A stretch of DNA of 64,000 bases from an uncultured Flavobacteriia bacterium (lineage in GTDB: Bacteria > Bacteroidota > Bacteroidia > Flavobacteriales_D > Crocinitomicaceae): the NCBI GenBank assembly GCA_937975705.1, contig CALJTX010000038.1, forward strand, positions 1-64,000, written 5' to 3'. A program made the translations under genes and the position numbers. Shown here piece by piece: positions 33,170 through 42,377 of this stretch. Below the pieces are notes generated by a model. The model was not told the DNA's origin and made no database searches. It saw only the letters and a list, made by a program, of their open reading frames with translations. The stretch's first letter is position 1. Every line of letters begins with the position of its first letter.

Positions 33170-34450
33170 CTATTCGATAATAAGAATGTAATTGTTCTTT
33201 TTCCCCTTTCCTAACAAGGCATAACGACCATTGATGAGGTGTTCGGGTAATAAGATGAAATCTTCACCAACTTTTTCTTTATTGACTGAGATGGCATTGG
33301 CTTTGAGCTCGCGGCGGGCTTCACCGTTTGAACTCAAGAAACCTGTTTTGGCTGCAAGCGCATCGATGATACTCAGGCCGGCTGCGAAGTCTGCAGAAGC
33401 AACGGTGGCTTGAGGCACGCCTTCAAATACAGCAAAGAAATCTTTTTCAGAAAGTGAGCGAAGGTCATCGGCCGTAGACTTCCCAAAAAGAATGTTACTT
33501 GCGGCAATTGCTGTTTGGAGTGCTGCTGCACCATGTACGCGGGTCGTGATGTCTTCGGCAATAGCTTTTTGCAACACGCGCAAATGCGGCGCTTCGGCAT
33601 GGGCCACTTCTAAAGCTTCGATTTCTTCTTTGGTACGCAAAGTAAAGATGCGGATGTAATTAGCGGCATCTGTATCGGAAGCATTGAGCCAGAATTGATA
33701 AAATGCATAAGGGCTGGTCTTTTCTGGGTCTAGCCAAACCGAACCGCTTTCTGTTTTGCCGAATTTTGTACCATCGGCTTTCTTGATCAGTGGTGTGGTA
33801 ACCGCATAAGCCTCTCCTCCTGCTTTGCGGCGAATGAGTTCTGTTCCGGTAACGATATTGCCCCACTGGTCTGAACCTCCGAGTTGAAGAATACAGTTGT
33901 GGTGCTGATTGAGGTGGTAAAAGTCGTAGCCCTGAACCAATTGATAAGAAAACTCTGTAAAAGACATCCCCGTTTCGAGTCTTTTCTTGACCGAGTCTTT
34001 GGCCATCATGTAGTTGACTGAAATATGCTTGCCGACGTCGCGGATGAAATCTAGAAAAGACATGTTTTTGAACCAGTCGTAGTTGTTGACCATCTCGGCT
34101 GAATTGGCTCCACAGTCAAAATCTAAGAACGCCTCGAGTTGTTTGCGCACACAGGCCACGTTGTGGTCTAGGGTTGCGGCATCGAGTAAATTGCGCTCTT
34201 GGCTTTTGCCAGAGGGGTCGCCAACCATGCCTGTTGCACCACCAACAAGCGCATAGGGTTTGTGACCCGCGCGTTGGAAATGAACGAGCGTCATGATTTG
34301 AACGAGATGCCCAACATGAAGCGAATCTGCGGTTGGATCAAATCCTATATACCCAGCGGATACTTTTTTGAGGAGGGCTTCTTCTGTTCCGGGCATGATG
34401 TCGTGTATCATGCCACGCCATTGGAGTTCTGCGATAAAGTTGCTGGGCAT
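33170..34450 (-). CDS. tyrS: Tyrosyl-tRNA synthetase
   Basis: A 426-aa class I synthetase that charges tRNA-Tyr in the cytoplasm. The HIGH motif appears as HVGH (45-48) after GFDPTADSL, the KMSKS motif as KFGKT (~233), and LGGSDQWGNIVTG binds substrate. The C-terminal ~70 residues form an S4-type RNA-binding domain (ANAISVNKEKV, LIIE end). Length is typical for bacterial TyrRS. It follows gldA by 1 base on the same strand. Confidence 0.98.
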   Translation of the reverse strand: MPSNFIAELQWRGMIHDIMPGTEEALLKKVSAGYIGFDPTADSLHVGHLVQIMTLVHFQRAGHKPYALVGGATGMVGDPSGKSQERNLLDAATLDHNVACVRKQLEAFLDFDCGANSAEMVNNYDWFKNMSFLDFIRDVGKHISVNYMMAKDSVKKRLETGMSFTEFSYQLVQGYDFYHLNQHHNCILQLGGSDQWGNIVTGTELIRRKAGGEAYAVTTPLIKKADGTKFGKTESGSVWLDPEKTSPYAFYQFWLNASDTDAANYIRIFTLRTKEEIEALEVAHAEAPHLRVLQKAIAEDITTRVHGAAALQTAIAASNILFGKSTADDLRSLSEKDFFAVFEGVPQATVASADFAAGLSIIDALAAKTGFLSSNGEARRELKANAISVNKEKVGEDFILLPEHLINGRYALLGKGKKNNYILIIE

Positions 34451-34451
34451 T

Positions 34452-35351
34452 TTATTTCGTTAATTCTTTGAATACTTCTTCTAGTGTTTTTTGCTCTATG
34501 TTGAGTGTCAAGATCAGCCAGTCTTGCGCTTGGGCATACTGAGCTACTTCTTTGCGCAGATCGGTGTGGTGGAGTGATTCGATCAACCAACCATTATTGA
34601 GCGCCTCGACCTTACTGACGTTAGGAATCTTTTTGAGCTGAGCTGCACTTACCTTGTTGTCAAATTCTACATAAACTGTTTGGTGCTCGAGCTCTTGCTG
34701 GAGAATTTTAGCGGTGTCGTCGGCTACAATTTGACCTTTTGAAATGATGATCACGCGGTCGCAGATGGCCTCTACTTCTTGCATAATGTGCGTAGAAAGT
34801 AAGACTGTTTTTTCTTTGCCGATGCTGCGAATGAGTTCGCGGATTTCTACCAACTGATTGGGGTCAAGACCCGTTGTAGGTTCGTCTAAAATGAGCACTT
34901 CTGGATCGTGAATGATGGCTTGTGCCAAACCAACACGTTGGCGGTAGCCTTTGGAAAGCGCACCGATTTTTTTGTGTTGCTCTACGTCGAGGCCCACAGC
35001 ATGGATCATTTCAGAGACGCGCGCCTTGAGGTTTTTGATTTTGTAAATGCGCCCTACGAATTCGAGGTATTCGCGCACATACATGTCTGTATAAAGCGGA
35101 TTGTTCTCTGGTAAATAGCCGATGATTTGACGGGTGTCGAGTTTGTCGATATCTACTTTTTTACCGCAGATAAATACTTCCCCTTCGCTGGCAGGCATAA
35201 AACCAGTCATGATTTTCATGGTGGTGGATTTACCCGCACCATTGGGCCCTAAAAAAGCGACAATTTCACCTTTTTTGACCGAAAAACTGATGTCGCGGAC
35301 AGCGGCTTGTTCTCCGTAATATTTATATAGATTTTTGACTTCTATGGACAT
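34452..35351 (-). CDS. gldA: Gliding motility ABC transporter ATP-binding subunit GldA
   Basis: A 299-aa ABC ATPase. It shows Walker A FLGPNGAGKST (~33-43), Q-loop region, signature ALSKGYRQRVGLAQ and Walker B VLILDEPTTGLDP, plus a ~75-residue C-terminal extension. The beginning SIEVKNLYKYYGEQAAVRDISF and the whole length match GldA of Flavobacteria, the ATPase of the GldAFG transporter that is required for gliding in F. johnsoniae. gldF and gldG are not in the window, as is usual when gldA is unlinked. A related ABC ATPase of the NatA type is the alternative. Confidence 0.88.
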   Translation of the reverse strand: MSIEVKNLYKYYGEQAAVRDISFSVKKGEIVAFLGPNGAGKSTTMKIMTGFMPASEGEVFICGKKVDIDKLDTRQIIGYLPENNPLYTDMYVREYLEFVGRIYKIKNLKARVSEMIHAVGLDVEQHKKIGALSKGYRQRVGLAQAIIHDPEVLILDEPTTGLDPNQLVEIRELIRSIGKEKTVLLSTHIMQEVEAICDRVIIISKGQIVADDTAKILQQELEHQTVYVEFDNKVSAAQLKKIPNVSKVEALNNGWLIESLHHTDLRKEVAQYAQAQDWLILTLNIEQKTLEEVFKELTK

Positions 35352-35357
35352 AGTGTG

Positions 35358-35365
35358 CGAAGTTA
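35358..35365 (-). promoter_or_regulatory. Putative -7 box for gldA-tyrS
   Basis: The - strand reads TAACTTCG, one base from TAnnTTTG, 6 bases before ATG 35351 in a 35-base gap. No convincing -33 TTG. Confidence 0.35.
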
Positions 35366-35386
35366 CTCAATTTTTCAAAGAAACGT

Positions 35387-36817
35387 TTAATGGACTACCC
35401 TGCGGGAGTAAAACGCAAAAAAGAAAGCAAAAATGGTGAGGCCCATTTGGGTTTCGAGGCCGTCTTCAATAAAAAGCGTCAAAATAAAAGTGAGGCCAAT
35501 CAAGACCCCTTGCACCTGGCGGTATTGGAGTTGTCTTTTGACAAATAGCAAGAGCAGTCCTACAAATAAAACCAAACCTAAAAATCCAAAGTTGAGCCAA
35601 GTGGTGAGGTAGTAATTATGCGGGCGCAAGCGACGGTCAGGGCGCAATTGAGAACCACGGGCTTCATAACGGCTTTGCATTTGGTCTGTGAGATCGCCAA
35701 TTCCGACACCAATGAGCCAGTGGTCGGCGATCAATGAGGTGGCATTGCGCCAGTACTCAATGCGCTCCAAGAGCGAATGATCGTTTGGATTGTTGCTGTG
35801 ATGGAGTTGGTAACGCAAACCGAAAAGTCTGGCGCCTAGGCCACCTTGTGCTTCACGGATATCTGCGAATCCTAATTCTATCCAATGGATTTCTTCTTGA
35901 CTCAATGCCGCTATCCCCGATGCTGCAGCACAACCGTTTTTACTGAGTACAAAACGCTCCACAGTGGAAGCCAATACCTGACCCCTCAGGTCTTGACCGT
36001 CAAAAGGTAAAGTAGAGCGTTTCTGCCAAGCTTGTGCCATTTGAATCGGATTCGGAGGGCAGGTCTCGCGCGTTTCTATCGGCTGGGCCAAATAGTAAAC
36101 CAAGCCACTTAACAACGCGATACTGACAGAGCCTAATCCGACAACCCAACCCCATTTTCTTCTTTGTAAGAGAAAAGAAATAGCATGGCCCAGCAGCACG
36201 AGTACCACGGTTAAAACGCCGGATAAAGCTTGACTATCAAGGGTGTAGAACAAAAACCAAAAGGCCAAAAGCAAATACCATTTTTGTTTGTGCATCCGAA
36301 ACAATGCAAATGACAGCCCTAGGCCAACGAGGATGCCAAAACGAATGTGAGAACCAAATAACGACATTTCTCTAATGTCTACTAAGTGGAGTTGTTCGGC
36401 AAAAAAATGATACGAGATGCTATTGACCAAAGACGTCAATAATAAAGCGCCTAAAAAGAAACTCCACAGCCCCTCAATTTTGGGAGCGCTGGGCAGTGGT
36501 CGAGCCGCAATAATGATCGGAATGAGTAATAAACTAGTGAAACGGCGCAATTGGTCAAAACCTTCTCTGTAGTTGTCTGACCATAATAAACTCAGCCAAA
36601 ACAAGAGATAAAAGAGCAAAAGCAGGTGCACCAAACGGTTTTCCTTGAGGCGCCTTAGGTAGGTATTGAAATCTGCTTCTAGTAGAAGATTGAGACTGCC
36701 CAACAAAAGGCCCATGGACATGAGAAATTTGCTGCAAACCATGCCAATCACAAAAAACAGAAGGGACAGGTAATGAAGTCTTGAATGGGCTTTAGTCCCG
36801 AACCAGCGTTGCAACAT
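35387..36817 (-). CDS. O-antigen ligase family membrane protein
   Basis: A 476-aa polytopic membrane protein with about 10-12 helices. The C-terminal half has the Wzy_C features: a long periplasmic loop (~250-370) and then LIGVGIGDLTDQM and RPHNYYLTTWLNFGFLGLVLF, with the conserved His. Proteins of this family ligate or polymerise surface glycans such as O-antigen, or act in other O-glycosylation. The loop contains two Cys (ETCPPNP, NGCAAASG) that could form a disulphide. No other glycan genes flank it, so the exact substrate is open. It precedes gldA on the same strand. Confidence 0.85.
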   Translation of the reverse strand: MLQRWFGTKAHSRLHYLSLLFFVIGMVCSKFLMSMGLLLGSLNLLLEADFNTYLRRLKENRLVHLLLLFYLLFWLSLLWSDNYREGFDQLRRFTSLLLIPIIIAARPLPSAPKIEGLWSFFLGALLLTSLVNSISYHFFAEQLHLVDIREMSLFGSHIRFGILVGLGLSFALFRMHKQKWYLLLAFWFLFYTLDSQALSGVLTVVLVLLGHAISFLLQRRKWGWVVGLGSVSIALLSGLVYYLAQPIETRETCPPNPIQMAQAWQKRSTLPFDGQDLRGQVLASTVERFVLSKNGCAAASGIAALSQEEIHWIELGFADIREAQGGLGARLFGLRYQLHHSNNPNDHSLLERIEYWRNATSLIADHWLIGVGIGDLTDQMQSRYEARGSQLRPDRRLRPHNYYLTTWLNFGFLGLVLFVGLLLLFVKRQLQYRQVQGVLIGLTFILTLFIEDGLETQMGLTIFAFFFAFYSRRVVH

Positions 36818-36831
36818 GTGTTTAGTAACGC

Positions 36832-38472
36832 TTAATTCTTCAAAATAGTATTGTACTGTGCAGGAGCTTGTAAAATTTCTAAGCCTTTTTGTACAACTGG
36901 GTCTGCTTGTAATTGTTGTTTGGCGCGTCCTTCTTGGTAATAGTAGCGCGAAATGATTTCATCTTCAAGCACTTCGCTAATTTCTTGTTGGAATTTATCG
37001 AGGTCACGCTCTTTTGAGGGGGTAACCTTCTCTAACATTTGATTGTATTGGGCAGAGATGTCTTCAAAATAACCTTCTTTTTCAGCGGTTTCTTTCATTT
37101 TGCGGAGCGCTTCTTCAGAGGCAGTAGTGTAGTCAAAATCGGCTTGTGCCATTACATAGGCCTTGAACTGTGCATATTCTTCAGCGGTAAGTTTGAAGGT
37201 TCCGGCAGCTGCAATTGATGGATGAGACGCGGCGTATTGCGTGGCATAATTAAAAATATGGTTCTTGACCAATAGCATTGCAGCGAGTCTGCTGAGGTCT
37301 TCAAAAGCTACTTCGATATCGGGCTCGATGCCGCGGCCGTCAATTACCGGTCTGCCGTTTTCTGTGTAGAATGTTTTGAGTAGAGAGTCAGCAACTTCTT
37401 TGGCCTTCTCGCCATTTTCTTTGTCGTAGTATTCCAAGCGTTGTACGCAACGGCCTGATGGCGTGTAGTATTTGGCGATGGTGATTTTGATTTTTGATCC
37501 GTATTTGAGGTCGTAGGTACGCTGTACGAGACCTTTGCCAAAACTTGTTTCGCCAATGACCACAGCGCGGTCGAGGTCTTGGAGACTACCTGCTAAAATT
37601 TCAGAGGCCGAAGCCGAGCCACCATCGATGAGCACCACTAAAGGCATGTTTGGGGCAAAAGGATCTTCGAGTGTTTTGTAGGTGCGGTTTTCTTCGGCCA
37701 CCCGGCCTTTTGTGGTGACCACAACTTTGTTCTTTTCTACAAAAAAGTTGACGATTTTGACGGCCTCAATGAGCAAACCGCCACCATTGCCACGAAGGTC
37801 CAAAACCAACTCCTGCATGCCCTGTGCCTGTAGCTTTTCGATGGCACTCTTGACATCGGCAGACGCTGTTTGTGTAAAAGAATTGAGTTTAACATAGCCG
37901 ACCTTGTTTTGGAGCATCCCGAAATACGGGACGTCTGGTAGTTTGATTTCGTCGCGGGTCATTTTAAAACTCTTGTTGCCTTCACCCTTTCTTTCCACGA
38001 CCAAATCAAAAGAAGTACCTTTTGGGCCCTTTAAGGCGTCGGAAACTTCTTCTGTGGTTTTTTTCTCCATGCTTTTGCCATCAATGCTGATGATTTTATC
38101 GCCGGCCTTTAAGCCTGCAGCTTGCGCAGGTTTCCCTTCGTAAGGCTCTGCGATATAACTGAAATCGCCCATTTTGCGGATCAGGGCACCGATACCACCA
38201 TATTGGCCGGTAGTCATGAGGCGGTAGTCTTCGATATTGGACTCATGGTAATAGACCGTGTATGGGTCGAGTTCTTTGAGCATGGCATCGATTCCGGTTT
38301 TGGCCAACTGACCATTTTTGGTTTCGTCTACGAAATAGAGATCGAGGTGCTCATAGATTTGATCCATGATCTCTAAACTCTTGAGCGTCTCAAAAGAATT
38401 GCTTTGGGCATAGCCAAATTGTAGGCTGAATAAAAAGGCGACAAATAAACCGGTAAATGTAGTTTGTTTCAT
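36832..38472 (-). CDS. S41 family C-terminal processing protease
   Basis: A 546-aa periplasmic serine protease of the S41 (CtpA/Prc) family. A signal peptide ends FGYAQ. A PDZ domain lies at ~95-180 (GGIGALIRKMGD, GLKAGDKIISIDGK). The catalytic domain follows, with LVLDLRGNGGGLL, the nucleophile Ser in VLIDGGSASASEILAG and the base Lys in GETSFGKGLVQ. A C-terminal helical extension (~410-546) is typical of Bacteroidota members. The ATG overlaps the rnpA stop by 3 bases (ATGA), so it is translationally coupled to rnpA. Confidence 0.94.
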   Translation of the reverse strand: MKQTTFTGLFVAFLFSLQFGYAQSNSFETLKSLEIMDQIYEHLDLYFVDETKNGQLAKTGIDAMLKELDPYTVYYHESNIEDYRLMTTGQYGGIGALIRKMGDFSYIAEPYEGKPAQAAGLKAGDKIISIDGKSMEKKTTEEVSDALKGPKGTSFDLVVERKGEGNKSFKMTRDEIKLPDVPYFGMLQNKVGYVKLNSFTQTASADVKSAIEKLQAQGMQELVLDLRGNGGGLLIEAVKIVNFFVEKNKVVVTTKGRVAEENRTYKTLEDPFAPNMPLVVLIDGGSASASEILAGSLQDLDRAVVIGETSFGKGLVQRTYDLKYGSKIKITIAKYYTPSGRCVQRLEYYDKENGEKAKEVADSLLKTFYTENGRPVIDGRGIEPDIEVAFEDLSRLAAMLLVKNHIFNYATQYAASHPSIAAAGTFKLTAEEYAQFKAYVMAQADFDYTTASEEALRKMKETAEKEGYFEDISAQYNQMLEKVTPSKERDLDKFQQEISEVLEDEIISRYYYQEGRAKQQLQADPVVQKGLEILQAPAQYNTILKN

Positions 38473-38885
38473 GGGTTGATTTCTTTGATTAGTTGGTCTA
38501 GCGCTTTACACAACTTTTGTTCCAAAAGTTGATAGCTCGGACGTTCATCGGCAACAAAAGTTAACGAAAAAACGATTTTTTTATTGTTTTGAAGGAGCGC
38601 AGCAATCAAGCCCGACTTGTGCTTGCGCAACACCTCTCGCATGAGGCGCTTAATGTAATTGCGGTCATGAGCCCTTTTAAAACGGCGTTTTGGAGCCGAA
38701 AACAACACTTGAAAAGGCACCGCGGCTTCTGCTTCAGGCGTGTTTTCTTCTAGTAAGTACATGACGCGTAAAGGATACGCTTTGACGAGCAACCCTGTTT
38801 GATAGAGTGCCTCAATTTTTTTAAGGCTACAGAGTTTGTAGGCCTTAGGCAAACGCTCGTCGGTATGGATTTGTGGCTTAGTCAA
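38469..38885 (-). CDS. rnpA: Ribonuclease P protein component
   Basis: The protein subunit of RNase P, which trims tRNA 5' ends. It shows ERLPKAYKLCSLKKIEALYQTG, the substrate-binding strand YPLRVMYLL, FSAPKRRFKRAHDRNYIKRLMRE (RNR-type motif) and a C-terminal helix. The start is uncertain: TTG 38885 gives 138 aa and the usual N-terminus and overlaps the upstream stop by 8 bases. An ATG at 38972 would add 29 unusual residues inside the upstream gene. rpmH, the common neighbour, is not here. Confidence 0.92.
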   Translation of the reverse strand: MTKPQIHTDERLPKAYKLCSLKKIEALYQTGLLVKAYPLRVMYLLEENTPEAEAAVPFQVLFSAPKRRFKRAHDRNYIKRLMREVLRKHKSGLIAALLQNNKKIVFSLTFVADERPSYQLLEQKLCKALDQLIKEINP

Positions 38886-39525
38886 GGTGTTGATCAGAAA
38901 CTTCTTCGTAATCCGTGAATTGGTCTGGATCTTGTGTTTGATCAGGGCCAGACTGAGGTGGTTTTGGCGCAAACGCTTTGATCAAACGAAAGAACACACT
39001 CAGTACAAAAAAGAAGCCAAGCACTTGAAAAATAAAGCCAAGTAAAAAGGCCTTTTCAAGGCTGAGAATAGATGACTCAAACCAACGGGAAATCATGTTT
39101 TCTGCCAGATGCGGAAAGAAGTAAAGTCCTGTAAAAGTAAGCCCAGCCAAGACCAAAAGGAGGATTTCTAAGTTCCTGGCATAAGGCCGCTGTTGGACCG
39201 GCATCTGAAAAGCACCTAAAAACTGCAGTTGTTCTTGTTGCTTTTGAAATTTACCAAGTAAATAGAGCATGAGAATAAGGCCCCCAGGGAGTAATTTTTG
39301 CCAATTGAGCACGTAAGTGGGTTCGTTAGGCGCAAATTCTAAACAATACACAAATGTGATGTTGACAAGCAGAATGTACTTGAGCCCTTTGAGGATATAT
39401 TGCTCAGCCAAAAAAGGAGGGCGCATACCGGTGAGCATTTTGTGGGCCAATTCTAAAAAGAACCAAATGAAATTAAAAATGGCAAAACGTACGCCAAGCT
39501 TGAAAAGGAGCGTGAGTAAAATCAT
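38878..39525 (-). CDS. Membrane protein of unknown function
   Basis: A 215-aa protein with about five membrane helices (~5-25, 45-65, 75-90, 115-140, 155-180) and an acidic, Pro/Gln-rich cytoplasmic tail (PKPPQSGPDQTQDPDQF). I know no family for it. Its ATG overlaps the GH25 gene's stop by 4 bases, and its stop overlaps the start of rnpA, so it is locked into the operon by translational coupling. A role in envelope biology is possible given its neighbours but not shown. Confidence 0.75.
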   Translation of the reverse strand: MILLTLLFKLGVRFAIFNFIWFFLELAHKMLTGMRPPFLAEQYILKGLKYILLVNITFVYCLEFAPNEPTYVLNWQKLLPGGLILMLYLLGKFQKQQEQLQFLGAFQMPVQQRPYARNLEILLLVLAGLTFTGLYFFPHLAENMISRWFESSILSLEKAFLLGFIFQVLGFFFVLSVFFRLIKAFAPKPPQSGPDQTQDPDQFTDYEEVSDQHLD

Positions 39526-40385
39526 AAGCCGAAGTTACGAAGTTTCGTCAAGCTGCCTTGAAAGAAATTGCCATCGACATAACTATTGATGCCGTGCACG
39601 ACCATTTTTTCTGAAAATTGATAGAAAGTCCAGGGTAGATGCTGCACTTTATGGTGGGGTCCGTAGGATGCAACCCAAAGTGGATAGCCATCAATACTTC
39701 CCTTTAAATAGCGTTCATAAAAAAACCTCCCTGTGTACACGATGGGTTTGCAGTGATAGTGCTGCCCGACAATGCGCAACCAGTTTTGAACGCCTTCTCG
39801 CAAGTTAGCTGCGCCAAAAGGAGACATCTTTTCTACATCTAAAACCGGCGGGAAATCACCTTTTTTGAGTCGCACAAGCTGGATAAAATTGCGCGCTTGT
39901 TCGGTTGAATTCTGAAATGGGCGGTAATAATGGTAAGCGCCGCGCTGCAAACCAACTCTTTCAAGCGCCTGCCAATTGGCTGCAAATTGAGCATCTTGGG
40001 CATCGGTACCCATACTTGCTCTAACGATGGCAAAACGCAATGGATGTTTGGTTAAGAGCACTTCATCCCAGATGATCTGGCCTTGGTATTGCGACACATC
40101 GATGCCAAAACAATATGTTTGGTCATCGGCAATAGCTGTTTGAGAAAGCGTTTCGGCCGTCGAATTGCGCAATACAGGCCGCAATAAATCGATGCGGTCA
40201 TAAAAGCGGATAAATACAAAAACGTACACCACAAAGCCCAGTGCTAACATCCAGGGTAAAAACGGACGTTTGCGGCGCCATTTTTTCTTGGTCCAAACCA
40301 AGAGCGCTGTAAGCACTAAAAAAACACCCAATACATGTTGTGGATGATTGAGTAGCCATAAAACAACGGAGCGCAATAAAAACAT
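39522..40385 (-). CDS. GH25 family lysozyme-like protein
   Basis: A 287-aa N-acetylmuramidase-type enzyme of family GH25. An N-terminal membrane helix (~10-30) and basic linker (WTKKKWRRKRPF) are followed by a second hydrophobic stretch (~45-60). The catalytic domain (~95-287) starts FGIDVSQYQGQIIWDEV, has VRASMGTDAQD, the DxE pair VLDVEK and ends WTFYQFS with YVDGNFF. The active-site acids look intact. It would cut peptidoglycan from the periplasmic side. ATG 40385 is preferred; a GTG at 40409 would overlap the LRR gene. Confidence 0.9.
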   Translation of the reverse strand: MFLLRSVVLWLLNHPQHVLGVFLVLTALLVWTKKKWRRKRPFLPWMLALGFVVYVFVFIRFYDRIDLLRPVLRNSTAETLSQTAIADDQTYCFGIDVSQYQGQIIWDEVLLTKHPLRFAIVRASMGTDAQDAQFAANWQALERVGLQRGAYHYYRPFQNSTEQARNFIQLVRLKKGDFPPVLDVEKMSPFGAANLREGVQNWLRIVGQHYHCKPIVYTGRFFYERYLKGSIDGYPLWVASYGPHHKVQHLPWTFYQFSEKMVVHGINSYVDGNFFQGSLTKLRNFGL

Positions 40386-40396
40386 GGGCAAAGATA

Positions 40397-40963
40397 CTAA
40401 TCCAAACACTTACAAGGTGGATCTATCAGTACTTTGGTGTTGGGCAAGCGCTCGAGCAGCTGCTTGGCAAATACAGTACCGTACATCACGCCTTCAATAT
40501 TCAGTATACGGAGTTTTGGCAACGAGAAAAGACCTTCGCCAAAATGTTCGATGCCATTTGCATATAAATCTAAATATTCAAGTGTTTGGAGGTCTGCAAT
40601 TTGTTCGGGAAGCAAAGTGATTTGATTTCTATCGAGGTGTAGCGTTTTCAACTGATGAAGCTGACAAACCACTAAAGGGAAATGTTCGAGCTTATTCTTG
40701 CCTAAGTTCAAGACTTGAAGTTGGCCAAGTTTCTTGAAGTCATCTGGTAAAATTGTCAGTTTATTTTTAGACAAATCGAGTGTATCGAGATTGACGTAAG
40801 CAAACAGCTGAGCAGGCAGGCTATCCCATTTGAGCCCGGAACAATCCAGAGCAGTAATGGTGGTAGGGTCCAATTGCTGGGCATCTTGCCATTTGATCGC
40901 TTGGGCATTAGCCAACAGCGCCAAATTGGTGAGCCAAATCAATAAAAAGCGTTTTTGAAGCAT
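40397..40963 (-). CDS. Secreted leucine-rich-repeat protein
   Basis: A 188-aa exported protein. The signal peptide ends LLANAQA. Five to six 23-residue leucine-rich repeats of the bacterial type follow: LDTLDLSKNKLTILPDDFKK, LQVLNLGKNKLEHFPLVVCQ, LKTLHLDRNQITLLPEQIAD and LEYLDLYANGIEHFGEGLFS. A C-terminal cap ends in DPPCKC. LRRs bind proteins; the partner is unknown. ATG 40963 is used rather than the adjacent TTG. It opens the long - strand series down to 32338. Confidence 0.88.
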   Translation of the reverse strand: MLQKRFLLIWLTNLALLANAQAIKWQDAQQLDPTTITALDCSGLKWDSLPAQLFAYVNLDTLDLSKNKLTILPDDFKKLGQLQVLNLGKNKLEHFPLVVCQLHQLKTLHLDRNQITLLPEQIADLQTLEYLDLYANGIEHFGEGLFSLPKLRILNIEGVMYGTVFAKQLLERLPNTKVLIDPPCKCLD

Positions 40964-40967
40964 CAAT

Positions 40968-40975
40968 CGAAGTTA
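40968..40975 (-). promoter_or_regulatory. Putative -7 box for the LRR-GH25-rnpA series
   Basis: The - strand reads TAACTTCG, one base from TAnnTTTG, 4 bases before ATG 40963 in the gap shared with the divergent T9SS gene. Confidence 0.35.
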
Positions 40976-41048
40976 AGAAAAAATAAATGACGGCATTGCC
41001 AAATAATTATGGTACTTTTAACAATATCTAAAACTGCTTCCCCCTACC

Positions 41049-42377
41049 ATGAAATTTCTTTTGACCCTCGCATTCGCGCTGTCTGCTCCCTATATTTTTG
41101 CACAGGCCGGCCCCATCGATTTTGAACCCAACGGCTTTGGTGCCAACTGGGCTTGGACCACTTTTGAAAACGGCAGTAATCCGGCTGTTCAGATGGTGAG
41201 CAATCCGGCGCCAAGCGGCATCAATGTTTCTGGTACGGTTTGTAAATTCACGGCGCTTGTCAATGGCGCACCTTGGGCAGGTTTTGAATCAGTTCACGGT
41301 CAAGGAATTGGCGTTTTCAATTTAACAGCGGCCAACTGCCAGATCAAAGTCATGGTCTACAAATCGGTCATTAGCCCAGTTGGGCTAAAGTTTGCAACGC
41401 CAGCCGGAGCCTCTTCAGGAGAAATATTAGTTTCCAATACGCTTGTCGACCAATGGGAAGAACTCACGTTTAATTTCACAAATGTGCTCAGTAATCCTAC
41501 ATCCATTGGCATTGACCAAATCATCCTATTTCCAGATTTTGGACAACGTTCTGACAACAATGTGTGCTATATAGACAATATTAAATTCTCAAATCAAGAC
41601 GGCTCGCAAGCTGCAGCGCCCATGGTGCCAGCACCTACACCAACTTATCCTGCAGCAGCAGTCATTTCGTTGTTTAGCAACCCTTACGTAAATGTCGCAG
41701 TGGATACCTGGCAAGCACCGTGGTCACAAGCACAAGTGACAGATCTTCAGATCCAAGGAAACGACACCAAACGTTACAGCGCTGTCAATTTTACGGGTAT
41801 CGAGACCCTCGGCGGCAATCAACTTGACCTCACCGACATGACGCATTTCAGACTCGACTACTGGACGGCAAACATGAATCCTTTTAAAGTCAAATTGGTA
41901 GATTTCGGAGCAAATGGACAGTATGCTGGTGGCGACGACAGCGAAAGCGAACTCAGCTTTCAGCCTGTAGCCCAAACTTGGAACACCCTTGAAATTCCGC
42001 TTAGCCAATTCAGTAACCTCAACAGCCTCAGCCATTTTTCTCAACTCATTTTGTCTGGTGAACCAGCCGGATCTGGTGTTGTTTTTATAGACAACGTACT
42101 GTTCTTTAATGAAAACCAAGGTGGTTTGGCTCCTATTCAGCAAAACAGTTATTCGATTGTACCCAACCCAACTTCAGACCTCATCTCCATCAAGGGGCTC
42201 CAAAACGAAGCGACGTTAACAATTTACAACAGTGTGGGGCAAATGTGTTTGGCGACAACAACCGGCGCAGCAACTACTCAAATTGATCTGAGTTCCTTTC
42301 AGCTAGGCATTTATATTTTAAATGTGTGCGACCACCAAACGGGGCAAACGCAAACTTACCGCATCGTCAAAAAGTAA
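41049..42377 (+). CDS. T9SS type A cargo with carbohydrate-binding-like domains
   Basis: A 442-aa secreted protein. A signal peptide (ends PYIFAQ) precedes two jelly-roll-like domains. The first (~20-180) has PIDFEPNGFGANWAWTTFENG in outline, WEELTFNFTN and CYIDNIKF. The second (~205-350) has WNTLEIPLSQFSNL and VVFIDNVLFF. Both endings, an aromatic/Asp-Asn strand, are typical of galactose-binding-like CBMs in Bacteroidota. The C-terminal ~75 residues are a type A sorting domain (IVPNPTSDLISIKG, GIYILNV, YRIVKK). No catalytic domain is present, so this is probably a glycan-binding surface protein. Its 3' end overlaps ribF by 22 bases. Confidence 0.9.
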   Translation: MKFLLTLAFALSAPYIFAQAGPIDFEPNGFGANWAWTTFENGSNPAVQMVSNPAPSGINVSGTVCKFTALVNGAPWAGFESVHGQGIGVFNLTAANCQIKVMVYKSVISPVGLKFATPAGASSGEILVSNTLVDQWEELTFNFTNVLSNPTSIGIDQIILFPDFGQRSDNNVCYIDNIKFSNQDGSQAAAPMVPAPTPTYPAAAVISLFSNPYVNVAVDTWQAPWSQAQVTDLQIQGNDTKRYSAVNFTGIETLGGNQLDLTDMTHFRLDYWTANMNPFKVKLVDFGANGQYAGGDDSESELSFQPVAQTWNTLEIPLSQFSNLNSLSHFSQLILSGEPAGSGVVFIDNVLFFNENQGGLAPIQQNSYSIVPNPTSDLISIKGLQNEATLTIYNSVGQMCLATTTGAATTQIDLSSFQLGIYILNVCDHQTGQTQTYRIVKK

